From Dethiobacter sp. (GTDB taxonomy: Bacteria > Bacillota_D > Dethiobacteria > Dethiobacterales > Dethiobacteraceae), in the NCBI GenBank assembly GCA_018333395.1, contig JAGXSQ010000017.1:1-10498 (forward strand): a stretch of DNA of 10,498 bases. The letters run 5' to 3'. The translations under genes were made by a program, and so were the position numbers. The notes under the pieces were generated by a model. That model made no database searches, was not told where the DNA came from, and saw only the letters and a program-made list of their open reading frames with translations. This document shows, piece after piece, positions 1 through 6,785 of the stretch. Within the stretch, counting starts at the first letter, position 1; every line of letters starts with the position of its first letter.

Positions 1-91
1 AACGGTCTAGATTCTTCGTAAAATCATATTAATTCATGCGAATGAAAATTACACGTGGAATTTAGGTTGTATTTCGGCGAGGAGGTTAATA

Positions 92-1282
92 ATGAATCAT
101 TTGCATTATACCCCGCGACGGGAACTTTACGAAAGAATTAAAAGTTTTCAAGGGCATTTACTTAACAATAATGTGGATGGGGCATTAATCATTCAGAAGG
201 CGGACCTGTTTTATTTCAGCGGAACATGCCAAAACGCCCACCTGTTCATACCCGCCCAGGGTGAGCCAACTTTGATGGTCAGAAAGAGTTTAAGAAGAGC
301 TCAGGAAGAAAGTGCTTTAGAGAATATTACTGCCTTGCGTGGATTTGACGAAGTGTTTAAAAACATTAATACCCTGTTAAAAGGACAGGGGAAAATCGGC
401 CTGGAAATGGACGTATTGCCTGCCAACTTGTTTTTAAGGTATAAAAGCTCTTTATTACCGCTAGAGGCAGTGGATGTGTCGAAATTCATTCGCGAAACCC
501 GCATGATAAAATCCCCCTATGAAATAGAGCGCCTAAAAGAATCGGCCAAGCTGAATTTCAAAATGTTTTCAGAGGTATCGAATATATTGCGAGAAGGAAT
601 GACTGAGGTTGAGCTGGCGGGGAGATTAGAGTCAGTATTCCGGGAAAGAGGACACCAGGGCGCCATCCGCATGAGAGGGTTCAATCAGGAACTCTTTTAT
701 GGGCATCTGATGTCGGGGTGGAATTTATCCTATCCCAGCTTTTTCGACGGGCCTACCGGAGGAACCGGCCTCAACCCGTCTTATCCCCAAAGCGCCGGCT
801 TTAAGAAAATAGGAAAAAACGAACCAATCATGGTGGACTATGTCGGGGTGTGTAACGGTTATATGGTGGATCAGGCAAGGATTTTTTCCATTGGGCCCCT
901 GCCCGATAAACTGGTGGAGGCTTACCACGCCGCGCTAAAAATAAAGGCACAGATTGTGAAAGAAACTTTACCGGGCACGAATGGAAAAGACCTGTATGAA
1001 ATTGCTCACAATATCGCTGTTGCATCAGGCTACGAGGAGCATTTTATGGGCTACGAGGATAGAATCAGTTTCATTGGACACGGGATTGGCATAGAACTTG
1101 ATGAATTGCCCGTAATCGCAAGAAATTTTGCTGTTATCCTGAAACCGGGAATGGTTTTTGCCCTTGAGCCCAAGTTCATTTTCCCCCATGAGGGCGCTGT
1201 CGGCATTGAAGATACTTTTGTTGTGACAGAAAGTGGTTTGGAGCAAATCACCTCATTTGATGAAGCCATTCAAATATTGTAA
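92..1282 (+). CDS. M24-family aminopeptidase / Xaa-Pro dipeptidase-like protein
   Basis: The protein is 396 residues long, the usual size for bacterial Xaa-Pro peptidase (PepQ/creatinase-like) proteins. An N-terminal creatinase-type domain (about residues 10-135) is followed by a pita-bread M24 catalytic domain (about 145-390). All five expected metal ligands are visible: D249 and D260 (in VDY and MVDQAR), H330 (GHGIG), E359 (LEP) and E373 (IED). It is therefore probably an active cytoplasmic dinuclear metal enzyme; no signal peptide is seen. In this family the reaction is removal of an N-terminal residue ahead of proline or hydrolysis of X-Pro dipeptides. The substrate cannot be fixed from sequence, and some M24 homologues act on other C-N bonds. 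The ATG is set by a strong GGAGG nine bases upstream. The next gene follows after 42 bases on the same strand, so the two may be co-transcribed. Confidence 0.88.
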   Translation: MNHLHYTPRRELYERIKSFQGHLLNNNVDGALIIQKADLFYFSGTCQNAHLFIPAQGEPTLMVRKSLRRAQEESALENITALRGFDEVFKNINTLLKGQGKIGLEMDVLPANLFLRYKSSLLPLEAVDVSKFIRETRMIKSPYEIERLKESAKLNFKMFSEVSNILREGMTEVELAGRLESVFRERGHQGAIRMRGFNQELFYGHLMSGWNLSYPSFFDGPTGGTGLNPSYPQSAGFKKIGKNEPIMVDYVGVCNGYMVDQARIFSIGPLPDKLVEAYHAALKIKAQIVKETLPGTNGKDLYEIAHNIAVASGYEEHFMGYEDRISFIGHGIGIELDELPVIARNFAVILKPGMVFALEPKFIFPHEGAVGIEDTFVVTESGLEQITSFDEAIQIL

Positions 1283-1324
1283 TATCCGGGATGTTCGTTA
1301 AAGTGCTAAAGGAGGCCTGCTTAA

Positions 1325-2425
1325 ATGGCACATTTATCTGATAAAAATGAAATCCTCAAAGAACTGCGGGAAAGGCTGGACCGCAATCCTATCGGTCTTC
1401 CGGAAGATATAAATATTTATGAGATATTGTCCATTTTATTTACAAACGAAGAGGCCATGCTTGCCACCAGGTTTCCTTTGGAGCCGGTCTCACTGGAAGA
1501 ATTGGGGTTGATTACCAAGAGGCCGGTTGCTGATGTAAAAGCTCTTTTGGACTCCATGTCGAAAAAGGGACTGGTTCTGGAATCGAGGAAGCGCGGCCAG
1601 TCCCGGTATATGCTTTCCATGGCGCTGGTGGGGTTCTTTGAATTTATTTTTATGAGGACGAACCAAGCATTACCCATGAAAAGGCTGGCCGAACTGATCC
1701 ATGAATACCGGCTGGGAACGAAATTCACGGAAGAATTTTTCAACCCCTCCACCCCGCGGTCCAGGGCGCTTATTTATGAATCTGCGCTACAGGAAACAAA
1801 GAAGGAAGTCCTGACTTTTGAATTGGCAACCGAGCTTGTGAAAGAGGCAGGCAGAGGGGGGTTGACCAAATGCTACTGCCGCCACGAGACTGATCATTTG
1901 GACCAGTCTTGCGGCTATCCCATTGATGACATCTGCGTCAGCCTTGGTGTCGCATCTGATTCTTTGATCGAGAGGGGCTTTGCCCGTAGGGCTGCAGTCA
2001 CTGAAATATTGGAAAAACTGAGCATGGCCAAGGAATTAGGGTTAATGCATACGAGCGATAACGTCAAACAGAATGTAGCCTTCATATGTAATTGCTGTGG
2101 CTGTTGCTGCTGTTTTTTAGCCGGTATTACCAAGCATCGGCTTCCACACGCCGTCTTAACAACAAACTATCTCGCAATCGTTAATCAAAATAGTTGCCTC
2201 GGCTGCGGAGAATGTATTGGAAGATGCCAGATTGGGGCAATAAAGTTGTCGGGAAACGAATTGCCTGTTGCAGAAGTTGATCTTAATTTTTGCTTGGGGT
2301 GTGGTGTGTGTACCGGTTTTTGCAAGCAAAAGGCGATTTCCATGCAAGAGCGACAAAGGAAAATCATACCTCCTGCCACGATGGGTGAATTAATGCTCAG
2401 GTTGAAACAAGACAGGGGTAAGTAA
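1325..2425 (+). CDS. Cys-rich 2x[4Fe-4S] ferredoxin-domain protein with helix-turn-helix-like N-terminus
   Basis: The protein is 366 residues long. Residues about 30-100 look like a winged-helix or MarR-like fold (predicted helices followed by KRGQSRY), which is an inference from pattern only. The C-terminus holds two classic CX2CX2CX3C ferredoxin motifs (C291/294/297/301 and C323/326/329/333), which should bind two [4Fe-4S] clusters. Between these parts are two unusual Cys groups: CYC...C...C at 183, 185, 196 and 204, and a run at C255, C257, C258 and C260-263 (CNCCGCCCC). These could bind further clusters or zinc. No membrane segment or signal peptide is seen, so a cytoplasmic redox or regulatory role is likely. 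An AAAGGAGG site sits eight bases before the ATG. The closest match I recall is the '4Fe-4S dicluster domain' proteins of Clostridia, which have no established function. The gene probably shares a transcript with the M24 peptidase upstream. Confidence 0.8.
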   Translation: MAHLSDKNEILKELRERLDRNPIGLPEDINIYEILSILFTNEEAMLATRFPLEPVSLEELGLITKRPVADVKALLDSMSKKGLVLESRKRGQSRYMLSMALVGFFEFIFMRTNQALPMKRLAELIHEYRLGTKFTEEFFNPSTPRSRALIYESALQETKKEVLTFELATELVKEAGRGGLTKCYCRHETDHLDQSCGYPIDDICVSLGVASDSLIERGFARRAAVTEILEKLSMAKELGLMHTSDNVKQNVAFICNCCGCCCCFLAGITKHRLPHAVLTTNYLAIVNQNSCLGCGECIGRCQIGAIKLSGNELPVAEVDLNFCLGCGVCTGFCKQKAISMQERQRKIIPPATMGELMLRLKQDRGK

Positions 2426-2493
2426 GATCAATTTTCTGTTGTTTTCTTCTTCAGACTGAAAAATGGAAATATATAGGAGCCTTCATGGTTAAT

Positions 2494-3075
2494 TCATTCT
2501 GCAAAAACTTCCATCAAGTTAATTACCATATCTTCAAATATGCCAGGCTTCAACTCATCTTCCATTGAGTAAATTTTATGTCTGCCATATTTGTTGTTGT
2601 CTTCAAGCTTATATACCAATACTGTGTTGTTATGCGGGTCGATGATCCAGTATTCTTTTACTTGCACTTGTTCATACAGTAAAAACTTGTCTTCCATATC
2701 CTTTTTTGCCGTATGAGGGGACAATATTTCCACAACCAGGTCGGGCGCTCCTTTGCAGCCTCTGTCATCCAGCTTTGACCGGTCACATATAACAACTAGG
2801 TCAGGCTGCACTACCGTACCGATGCTCTCATCCTGCTCATTTGCTTGCGGCAGTCTCACATCAAACGGAGCATGGTACACTTCACATGTTTTACCTGTTA
2901 AATAGTTTGCATACAGCTTTACCAACTCTCTTAAAATTTTTTGGTGTTTTCTTGAAGGCGCTGGCCCCATATTAAACGGAATCCCCTTGATCAATTCCCA
3001 CCTTTCATCATCTGACCAAGTCAGGTAATCTTTATAAGTATACTTTTTATCAGCCTTATTTACAGGTATACCCAT
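2494..3075 (-). CDS. Uma2-family (DUF820) restriction-endonuclease-fold protein
   Basis: The 193-residue protein has the Uma2 layout. It opens with the YTYKDYLTW...RWELIKG region (residues 12-31), followed by FDVRLP (71-76), QPDLVV (90-95), PDLVVEILSP (111-120) and then K130 and YWIIDP. The PD-(D/E)XK-like active site is probably D92 with E116 and K130, all present, so the nuclease fold looks intact. The true substrate of most Uma2 proteins is unknown. They occur as scattered single genes in Firmicutes and Cyanobacteria and are often thought to be mobile or lineage-specific. The start is supported by an AAGGGG site just upstream on this strand. The gene is AT-richer than the sporulation genes, lies convergent to the ferredoxin gene and diverges from dacF. 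Confidence 0.85.
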   Translation of the reverse strand: MGIPVNKADKKYTYKDYLTWSDDERWELIKGIPFNMGPAPSRKHQKILRELVKLYANYLTGKTCEVYHAPFDVRLPQANEQDESIGTVVQPDLVVICDRSKLDDRGCKGAPDLVVEILSPHTAKKDMEDKFLLYEQVQVKEYWIIDPHNNTVLVYKLEDNNKYGRHKIYSMEDELKPGIFEDMVINLMEVFAE

Positions 3076-3119
3076 GATTCCAACCCCTTCTCAAATATTA
3101 ACTTTTTGCCGTCAGTATC

Positions 3120-3148
3120 ATTATCTCAAAAACAGACAGCGGTTACAA
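3120..3148 (-). promoter_or_regulatory. Candidate sigma-A promoter for the Uma2 gene
   Basis: Reading the minus strand, TTGTAA (-35, 3148-3143) is separated by exactly 17 bases from GATAAT (-10, 3125-3120). Transcription would start near 3113 and leave a leader of roughly 38 bases before the start codon. The -10 matches 5 of 6 and the -35 matches 4 of 6. Confidence 0.5.
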
Positions 3149-3172
3149 TGCCTCTTTGAATAGCGGTATAAT
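3143..3172 (+). promoter_or_regulatory. Possible promoter for dacF
   Basis: TATAAT at 3167-3172 is a perfect -10 hexamer. The only -35 candidate is TTACAA (3143-3148, 18-base spacer), which is poor and is the reverse complement of the -35 proposed for the Uma2 gene. In B. subtilis dacF is read by forespore sigma factors. I could not find a convincing sigma-F or sigma-G promoter here, so the true dacF promoter is uncertain. Confidence 0.3.
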
Positions 3173-3199
3173 TTCTTCCCCCTGTCAAAAGATAGTGAT

Positions 3200-3217
3200 G
3201 TCCCGGGAAAACGGGAC
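3200..3217 (+). repeat. Inverted repeat in the dacF leader
   Basis: GTCCCG (3200-3205) and CGGGAC (3212-3217) are perfect complements around a six-base GGAAAA loop. The hairpin lies ten bases before the AGGGGGA ribosome binding site of dacF. It has no T-run after it, so it is not a terminator. It could stabilise the leader or be a protein binding site. Confidence 0.5.
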
Positions 3218-3239
3218 TAAATAGGCAGGGGGAATTTGC

Positions 3240-4439
3240 TTGCGCAGAAAAGTCTCTAGTTGCTTGCTGGTTACGTTGTTGTTGATGGCTTTGGTGAGCC
3301 CGGCCGGCCTAGGCGCGGAAACACGCAGGCCGGCGCCAGCCGCTCCGGAGTTTTCCTTTCAGGCCAAGGCAGCGCTGCTGATGGATGTTGGCAGCAGACA
3401 GGTCCTTTACGCGGAGAACATTCACGAACGTGTCTATCCGGCCAGCGTCACGAAAATTATGACCATGCTGCTGGCCATGGAGGCGCTAGCTGTGGGAAAG
3501 GTAAGTCTGCAGGACACGGTGACGGTCAGTGAAGAAGCGGCTGGCCTTGGCGGTTCGCAGCTCTTTCTGGCGCCCGGCGACCGGGTTTCCCTGCGGGACT
3601 TACTGATTGGCGTCGGTGTGGGCTCGGCCAATGATGGTGCTGTGGCGCTGGCCGAACACCTGGCTGGTACGGTGGAAGCGTTTGTCATGGAGATGAACGC
3701 GAAGGCTGATGCTTTGGGCATGAAAAACAGCCACTTTGTCAACCCGCATGGCCTGCACGATGAAAGCCATTACACCACGGCCTATGATATAACCCTGATG
3801 TCACTGGAGTTGTTGCGTCATCCGCAAATTCACGAGTGGCTGACGATTTGGATGGATGAACAGTTTTTAAAGGGCAAAATCAGGAAAGAAGAAGGCATCT
3901 TCTTAAGCAACCCCAACCGCCTGATTCGCTCTTACCAGGGCGCCGACGGCCTGAAAACAGGGTTTACCGCGCAGGCGGGCAATTGTGTCGCTGCTACTGC
4001 CAAGCGCGGTAAGACACGGCTGCTGGCAGTGGTAATGGGTGCTCCCGGACGGCCGGTATTGTTTGACCAGACCCGGAAACTGCTCGATTACGGTTTTGCC
4101 AACTATACGAGTGTGCCTATCGCCCAAAAGGGGGAGGTACTGGCTTCGGTGCCCGTTGATAAGGGACAGGCAGAGAAGGTTGACTTGGTTGCGGCGGAGG
4201 ACTTGGCGTTGCTGTTTAAAAAAGGGCCGCAGGTAGACTTTAGCCGTGATCTGTCGGTGCCTAGACGTCTAGTAGCACCGTTTGCCGCTGGTGACGAAGC
4301 CGGCTTCCTAGTCGTCAGGGCGAAAGACGGCACGGAACTGGGCCGGGTAACCTTGGTTCCGGCGAGGGACGTAGCCAGAGCCACATACCTCGATATTCTC
4401 CGCCGCTTTCTGCAACGATGGGTCCGTTTCGGACGCTGA
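3240..4439 (+). CDS. dacF: D-alanyl-D-alanine carboxypeptidase DacF (class C low-molecular-mass PBP)
   Basis: This is a 399-residue serine DD-peptidase (family S11) that removes the terminal D-Ala from peptidoglycan stem peptides. DacF proteins work with DacB to adjust cross-linking of spore cortex. The three penicillin-binding motifs are intact: SVTK (S69, K72), SAN (129-131) and KTG (239-241). A signal peptide is visible (MRRK, hydrophobic 9-21, likely cut near residue 26), followed by the catalytic domain (about 38-285) and a PBP5 C-terminal beta domain (about 290-380). The last residues include LDILRRFLQRWVRF, an amphipathic helix typical for membrane association. The start is TTG, chosen because AGGGGGA lies six bases upstream and the signal peptide begins there. 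The position directly before spoIIAA matches B. subtilis and supports the dacF name. Confidence 0.93.
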   Translation: MRRKVSSCLLVTLLLMALVSPAGLGAETRRPAPAAPEFSFQAKAALLMDVGSRQVLYAENIHERVYPASVTKIMTMLLAMEALAVGKVSLQDTVTVSEEAAGLGGSQLFLAPGDRVSLRDLLIGVGVGSANDGAVALAEHLAGTVEAFVMEMNAKADALGMKNSHFVNPHGLHDESHYTTAYDITLMSLELLRHPQIHEWLTIWMDEQFLKGKIRKEEGIFLSNPNRLIRSYQGADGLKTGFTAQAGNCVAATAKRGKTRLLAVVMGAPGRPVLFDQTRKLLDYGFANYTSVPIAQKGEVLASVPVDKGQAEKVDLVAAEDLALLFKKGPQVDFSRDLSVPRRLVAPFAAGDEAGFLVVRAKDGTELGRVTLVPARDVARATYLDILRRFLQRWVRFGR

Positions 4440-4462
4440 AAAACCTTTAAATTATTCAGCAG

Positions 4463-4491
4463 GCAGGAATTAACAGGCAGATGCAGAATAC
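4463..4491 (+). promoter_or_regulatory. Sigma-H promoter for spoIIAA-spoIIAB-sigF
   Basis: GCAGGAATT (4463-4471) fits the sigma-H -35 consensus RNAGGAWWW at every position. GCAGAATAC (4483-4491) fits the -10 RNNGAATWW at all but the last base. The spacer is 11 bases, which is the normal sigma-H distance. The site is in the 88-base gap after dacF, where the spoIIA operon promoter of B. subtilis also lies. Transcription would begin near 4497-4499. Confidence 0.8.
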
Positions 4492-4527
4492 AGGTCTGTA
4501 ATTAATCGACAGGCGGGGTGGCTGGCG

Positions 4528-4863
4528 ATGCAGGTGAAACTAAAGACCAAAGGGGAAACGCTGGTAGTACAGATGCTGGGCGAGCTTGACCACCATGTCG
4601 CCGGTACGTTACGGGCGGAAATTGATGCCAAATTGTCCGGGGATAAGGTTAAAAATATTGTCTTTAATTTCCATGGTGTGGAGTTCATGGACAGTTCGGG
4701 GCTCGGGATGGTTCTTGGCCGCTACAAGGCGGCCAGCGAAAAAGGTGGCAAAGTGCTGGCTTGCTCGCTTAGCCCAGCGGTGCGGCGTGTCTTTGAGCTT
4801 GCCGGGCTGCCATCGCGTATCCCGGTTTTTGGGACGGAGCAAGAAGCTCTGGATAATGTCTAG
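4528..4863 (+). CDS. spoIIAA: Anti-sigma F factor antagonist SpoIIAA
   Basis: This 111-residue STAS-domain protein has the standard SpoIIAA length. When not phosphorylated it binds the SpoIIAB-sigma F complex and frees sigma F in the forespore. SpoIIAB inactivates it by phosphorylating a serine in the MDSSGLG motif (residues 54-60); by alignment with B. subtilis the target is S57, the second serine. The phosphatase SpoIIE reverses this. The hydrophobic beta strand NIVFNF (43-48) comes just before the motif, as expected. The ribosome binding site is only moderate (GGCGGGGTGG before the ATG). It is the first gene of the sigma-H-driven operon and is followed 11 bases later by spoIIAB. Confidence 0.96.
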   Translation: MQVKLKTKGETLVVQMLGELDHHVAGTLRAEIDAKLSGDKVKNIVFNFHGVEFMDSSGLGMVLGRYKAASEKGGKVLACSLSPAVRRVFELAGLPSRIPVFGTEQEALDNV

Positions 4864-4874
4864 GGGGGAAGAGC

Positions 4875-5312
4875 ATGGATAACTACATGAAACTGGAGAT
4901 ACCAGCCAAGTCCCAGAACGAAGCTTTCGCCCGCGTGGCCGTCGCGCTGTTTGCCGCACAGGCGGACCCTACCATGGACGAGATCTCTGATATCAAGACG
5001 GCTGTTTCCGAGGCCGTGACCAACGCTATTATCCATGGCTATGAAAATGCTCCCAAGACAATTCTGGTCAGTGCCATGCTACTGGAAAACCGACTGGAAA
5101 TTACTGTAGTGGACTATGGTGTAGGCATAGAAGATATTGAGCAGGCTCGCCAACCTCTATATACCTCCAAGCCGGAGTTGGAACGTACCGGTATGGGTTT
5201 TACCATTATGGAAAATTTTATGGACGAATTTTCTGTTACTTCTGCACCAGGTCAGGGAACAACGGTCACGATGACCAAGATTTTTGGCGGGGTCAAGGCG
5301 GAGCATGCCTGA
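4875..5312 (+). CDS. spoIIAB: Anti-sigma F factor and serine kinase SpoIIAB
   Basis: This 145-residue GHKL-family ATPase and serine kinase holds sigma F inactive and phosphorylates SpoIIAA. The N-box [12 protein letters not shown] (46-57) carries E46 and N50 for catalysis and Mg binding. The G1 box DYGVG (80-84) and the G2/lid region [15 protein letters not shown] (105-119) are intact. R20, known in the B. subtilis protein for contacting SpoIIAA and sigma F, is conserved. A purine-rich GGGGGGAAG precedes the ATG, and the start matches the B. subtilis N-terminus by alignment. The operon position between spoIIAA and sigF is canonical, with eight bases to the sigF start. Confidence 0.97.
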   Translation: MDNYMKLEIPAKSQNEAFARVAVALFAAQADPTMDEISDIKTAVSEAVTNAIIHGYENAPKTILVSAMLLENRLEITVVDYGVGIEDIEQARQPLYTSKPELERTGMGFTIMENFMDEFSVTSAPGQGTTVTMTKIFGGVKAEHA

Positions 5313-5320
5313 CTTGTGTT

Positions 5321-5959
5321 ATGGAAGAGAAGTTTAAAGAATACCTGCCGCTCGTCAGGAACCTAGCCAGTCGCTACCGGGGTGAACACGCCGAGGCAGA
5401 CGACCTTTTCCAGGTTGGTTGTCTCGGACTTCTGAAGGCACTGAGAAGTTTCGCGCCGGAGCGGGGCGTGGCTTTTACTACTTACGCTGTTCCGGTTATC
5501 GCCGGAGAAATTAAAATGTATTTGCGGGGACAGGGTCCCTTGAAATACAGCCGAGCACAAAAAATGCAGGCTGTTCGGTTGAAGAGGCTGCAGGAGGAGT
5601 TAGGCGTCAGCCTAGGTCGCCAGCCAACTCTGGGAGATCTGGCCCAGGTGAGTGGCCTAGAGCGGGAAGAGGTGCTGATGGCACTGGAGGCACTGCGACC
5701 GCCGCTTTCTCTAGACGGCGAGCCGGCTGGGCGCTTGATGCCTGCCGTATGCGGAGAGGCGGAGGCGGTTGTTGACCGGGTGGCGCTCTGCGAGATGCTG
5801 GCTGAATTGCCGGAGCGAGAGAGGCAAATTCTTATCTATCGCTTTTTCCGTCAGCGTACCCAACAGGAGGTGGCGGCAGCGCTGGGTATTTCCCAGGTTC
5901 ATGTTTCCAGGCTGGAGCGCAAAATATTGGGTGACTTAAAAGAGCGGTTGAGTAGCTAG
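5321..5959 (+). CDS. sigF: Forespore RNA polymerase sigma factor SigF (SpoIIAC), short form
   Basis: This is a sigma-70-family factor of 212 residues. Region 2 spans about 1-80 (DDLFQVGCLGLLKAL and FTTYAVPVIAGEIKMYLRG), region 3 about 80-130 (LGRQPTLGDLAQVSGL) and region 4 about 152-208. The region 4 helix-turn-helix is TQQEVAAALGISQVHVSRLE. It directs early forespore transcription and is held by SpoIIAB until released. B. subtilis SigF is about 255 residues. This one lacks most of the stretch before region 2.1 (usually a variable tail plus a helix near 'LIKRSQEGD') and is more diverged than is normal in Clostridia. The ATG has no Shine-Dalgarno site next to it; a GGCGGAG lies far upstream inside spoIIAB, so translation is probably coupled to spoIIAB. 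The upstream in-frame codons do not resemble SigF, so I see no longer start. Confidence 0.93.
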   Translation: MEEKFKEYLPLVRNLASRYRGEHAEADDLFQVGCLGLLKALRSFAPERGVAFTTYAVPVIAGEIKMYLRGQGPLKYSRAQKMQAVRLKRLQEELGVSLGRQPTLGDLAQVSGLEREEVLMALEALRPPLSLDGEPAGRLMPAVCGEAEAVVDRVALCEMLAELPERERQILIYRFFRQRTQQEVAAALGISQVHVSRLERKILGDLKERLSS

Positions 5960-5966
5960 AACAGAT

Positions 5967-6000
5967 GCCGGGTCTAGAAAACCCGGCGTTTATTTTTTTT
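5967..6000 (+). terminator. Rho-independent terminator after sigF
   Basis: A perfect 7-base stem, GCCGGGT (5967-5973) with ACCCGGC (5981-5987), surrounds a CTAGAAA loop. It is followed by GTTTA and a run of eight T. It begins eight bases after the sigF stop codon and separates the spoIIA operon from the dodecin gene. Confidence 0.9.
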
Positions 6001-6048
6001 ATGTGGGGGCAAACTAAGGCGGCAACAAGCAGGCAGGGAGGTGAAAAA

Positions 6049-6255
6049 ATGTCAGTTGCCAAGGTTATTGAACTAGTTGGTGAATCTAGGAAGAGTTGGG
6101 ATGACGCGGTGCGCAATGCGGTCGCTGATGCTGCCAAGACAGTGCAAAACATCAGCGGCGTGGAAGTTTACAACATGACGGCCAATATTGAGAACGGGCA
6201 AATCGTGGAGTACAAGGCTAATGTGAAGCTTGCCTTCGGCGTTATTGACCGCTAA
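6049..6255 (+). CDS. Dodecin-family small protein
   Basis: The 68-residue protein has the dodecin pattern: KVIELVGESRKSWDDAVRNAV, a helix ending KTVQN, then GVEVYNM and VEYKANVKLAFGV. Dodecins form hollow 12-mers that store flavins or related ligands. In flavin-binding dodecins a Trp that stacks on the isoalloxazine ring occurs in a 'RWFEV' context. Here the aligned position is Gly37 (SGVEV), so classic flavin binding is doubtful. The start at 6049 is set by AGGGAGGTG six bases upstream; a longer frame from 5965 would translate the sigF terminator and is not credible. The gene sits between the sigF terminator and spoVAC, so it may be made in the forespore, but I found no clear sigma-F or sigma-G promoter. 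Confidence 0.88.
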   Translation: MSVAKVIELVGESRKSWDDAVRNAVADAAKTVQNISGVEVYNMTANIENGQIVEYKANVKLAFGVIDR

Positions 6256-6275
6256 AGGAAAGGGAAGATAAACTT

Positions 6276-6299
6276 AAGCCCTCCCTAGGGAGGGCTTTT
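6276..6299 (+). terminator. Perfect 22-base palindrome between dodecin and spoVAC
   Basis: AAGCCCTCCCT (6276-6286) is followed at once by its exact complement AGGGAGGGCTT (6287-6297) and two more T. It folds into a strong GC-rich hairpin with a CTAG tip. The T-run is short (CTTTTG), so termination may be partial, which would lower spoVAC-spoVAE expression relative to dodecin. The spoVAC ribosome binding site GGAGGTGG starts only four bases after it. Confidence 0.65.
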
Positions 6300-6313
6300 G
6301 ATGGAGGTGGCAG

Positions 6314-6781
6314 ATGAAGAGTCACGCGGAGCTGGAGAAAATACAGGCGGAGGAAAAAATCAGTGAATACAAAGGCATTTACGGCCCTAAGCAACCTAAG
6401 CCGCCGCTTGCAAAAAATGTTTTTTACGCTTTCGTCATAGGAGGACTGATTTGCGTACTGGGACAGCTCATTAAAAATGCTTTTATCCGGTTTGGGTTTG
6501 AACCGGAACAGGCCGGGAATCCCACAGTGGCCACGATTATTTTCCTTGGTTCGCTCGCTACAGGACTTGGTGTTTTTGATAATCTGGCTCGCTTAGCGGG
6601 GGCCGGGACGGCGGTGCCGGTAACCGGGTTTGCCAATGCTGTTACTGCAGCAGCGATGGAGTTTCGCCGTGAGGGTCTGGTGCTTGGCGTAGGCGGTAAA
6701 ATGTTTAGCCTGGCTGGGTCGGTGATTGTTTTTGGTGTGGTAACAGCCTTTGTCGTTGGGCTAATTTCCGCCCTGTTCTAA
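6314..6781 (+). CDS. spoVAC: Stage V sporulation protein SpoVAC
   Basis: This 155-residue integral membrane protein belongs to the SpoVA channel of the spore inner membrane, which carries Ca-dipicolinic acid in during sporulation and out during germination. SpoVAC is the mechanosensitive pore subunit in B. subtilis. A charged N-terminus (1-34, rich in E and K) is followed by hydrophobic segments near 36-56, 70-90 and 131-155, with GGLICVLGQL and AGAGTAVPVTGF as family motifs. The ATG follows GGAGGTGG by three bases. The stop lies four bases before spoVAD. The downstream SpoVAE shares the same two motifs, showing that the two subunits are related. Confidence 0.95.
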   Translation: MKSHAELEKIQAEEKISEYKGIYGPKQPKPPLAKNVFYAFVIGGLICVLGQLIKNAFIRFGFEPEQAGNPTVATIIFLGSLATGLGVFDNLARLAGAGTAVPVTGFANAVTAAAMEFRREGLVLGVGGKMFSLAGSVIVFGVVTAFVVGLISALF

Positions 6782-6785
6782 GTTT

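Noticed and set aside
56..70. Sigma-54-like sequence TGG...TTG before the M24 gene
   Set aside because: The -12 element lacks the essential GC (TTGT instead of TTGC) and the -24 element is TGGAAT, so the match is too weak.
2450..2460. Palindrome TTCAGACTGAA as a terminator between the convergent genes
   Set aside because: The centre leaves no room for a loop, so an RNA hairpin would be unstable, and no proper T-run follows in a usable position.
4435..4460. GCTGAA/TTCAGC repeat after dacF as a terminator
   Set aside because: The stem is only six bases with a 14-base loop and no T-run, so it is probably chance.
5965..6048. Upstream start extending dodecin by 28 residues
   Set aside because: It would translate the sigF terminator hairpin and T-run, while a strong ribosome binding site sits directly before the start at 6049.
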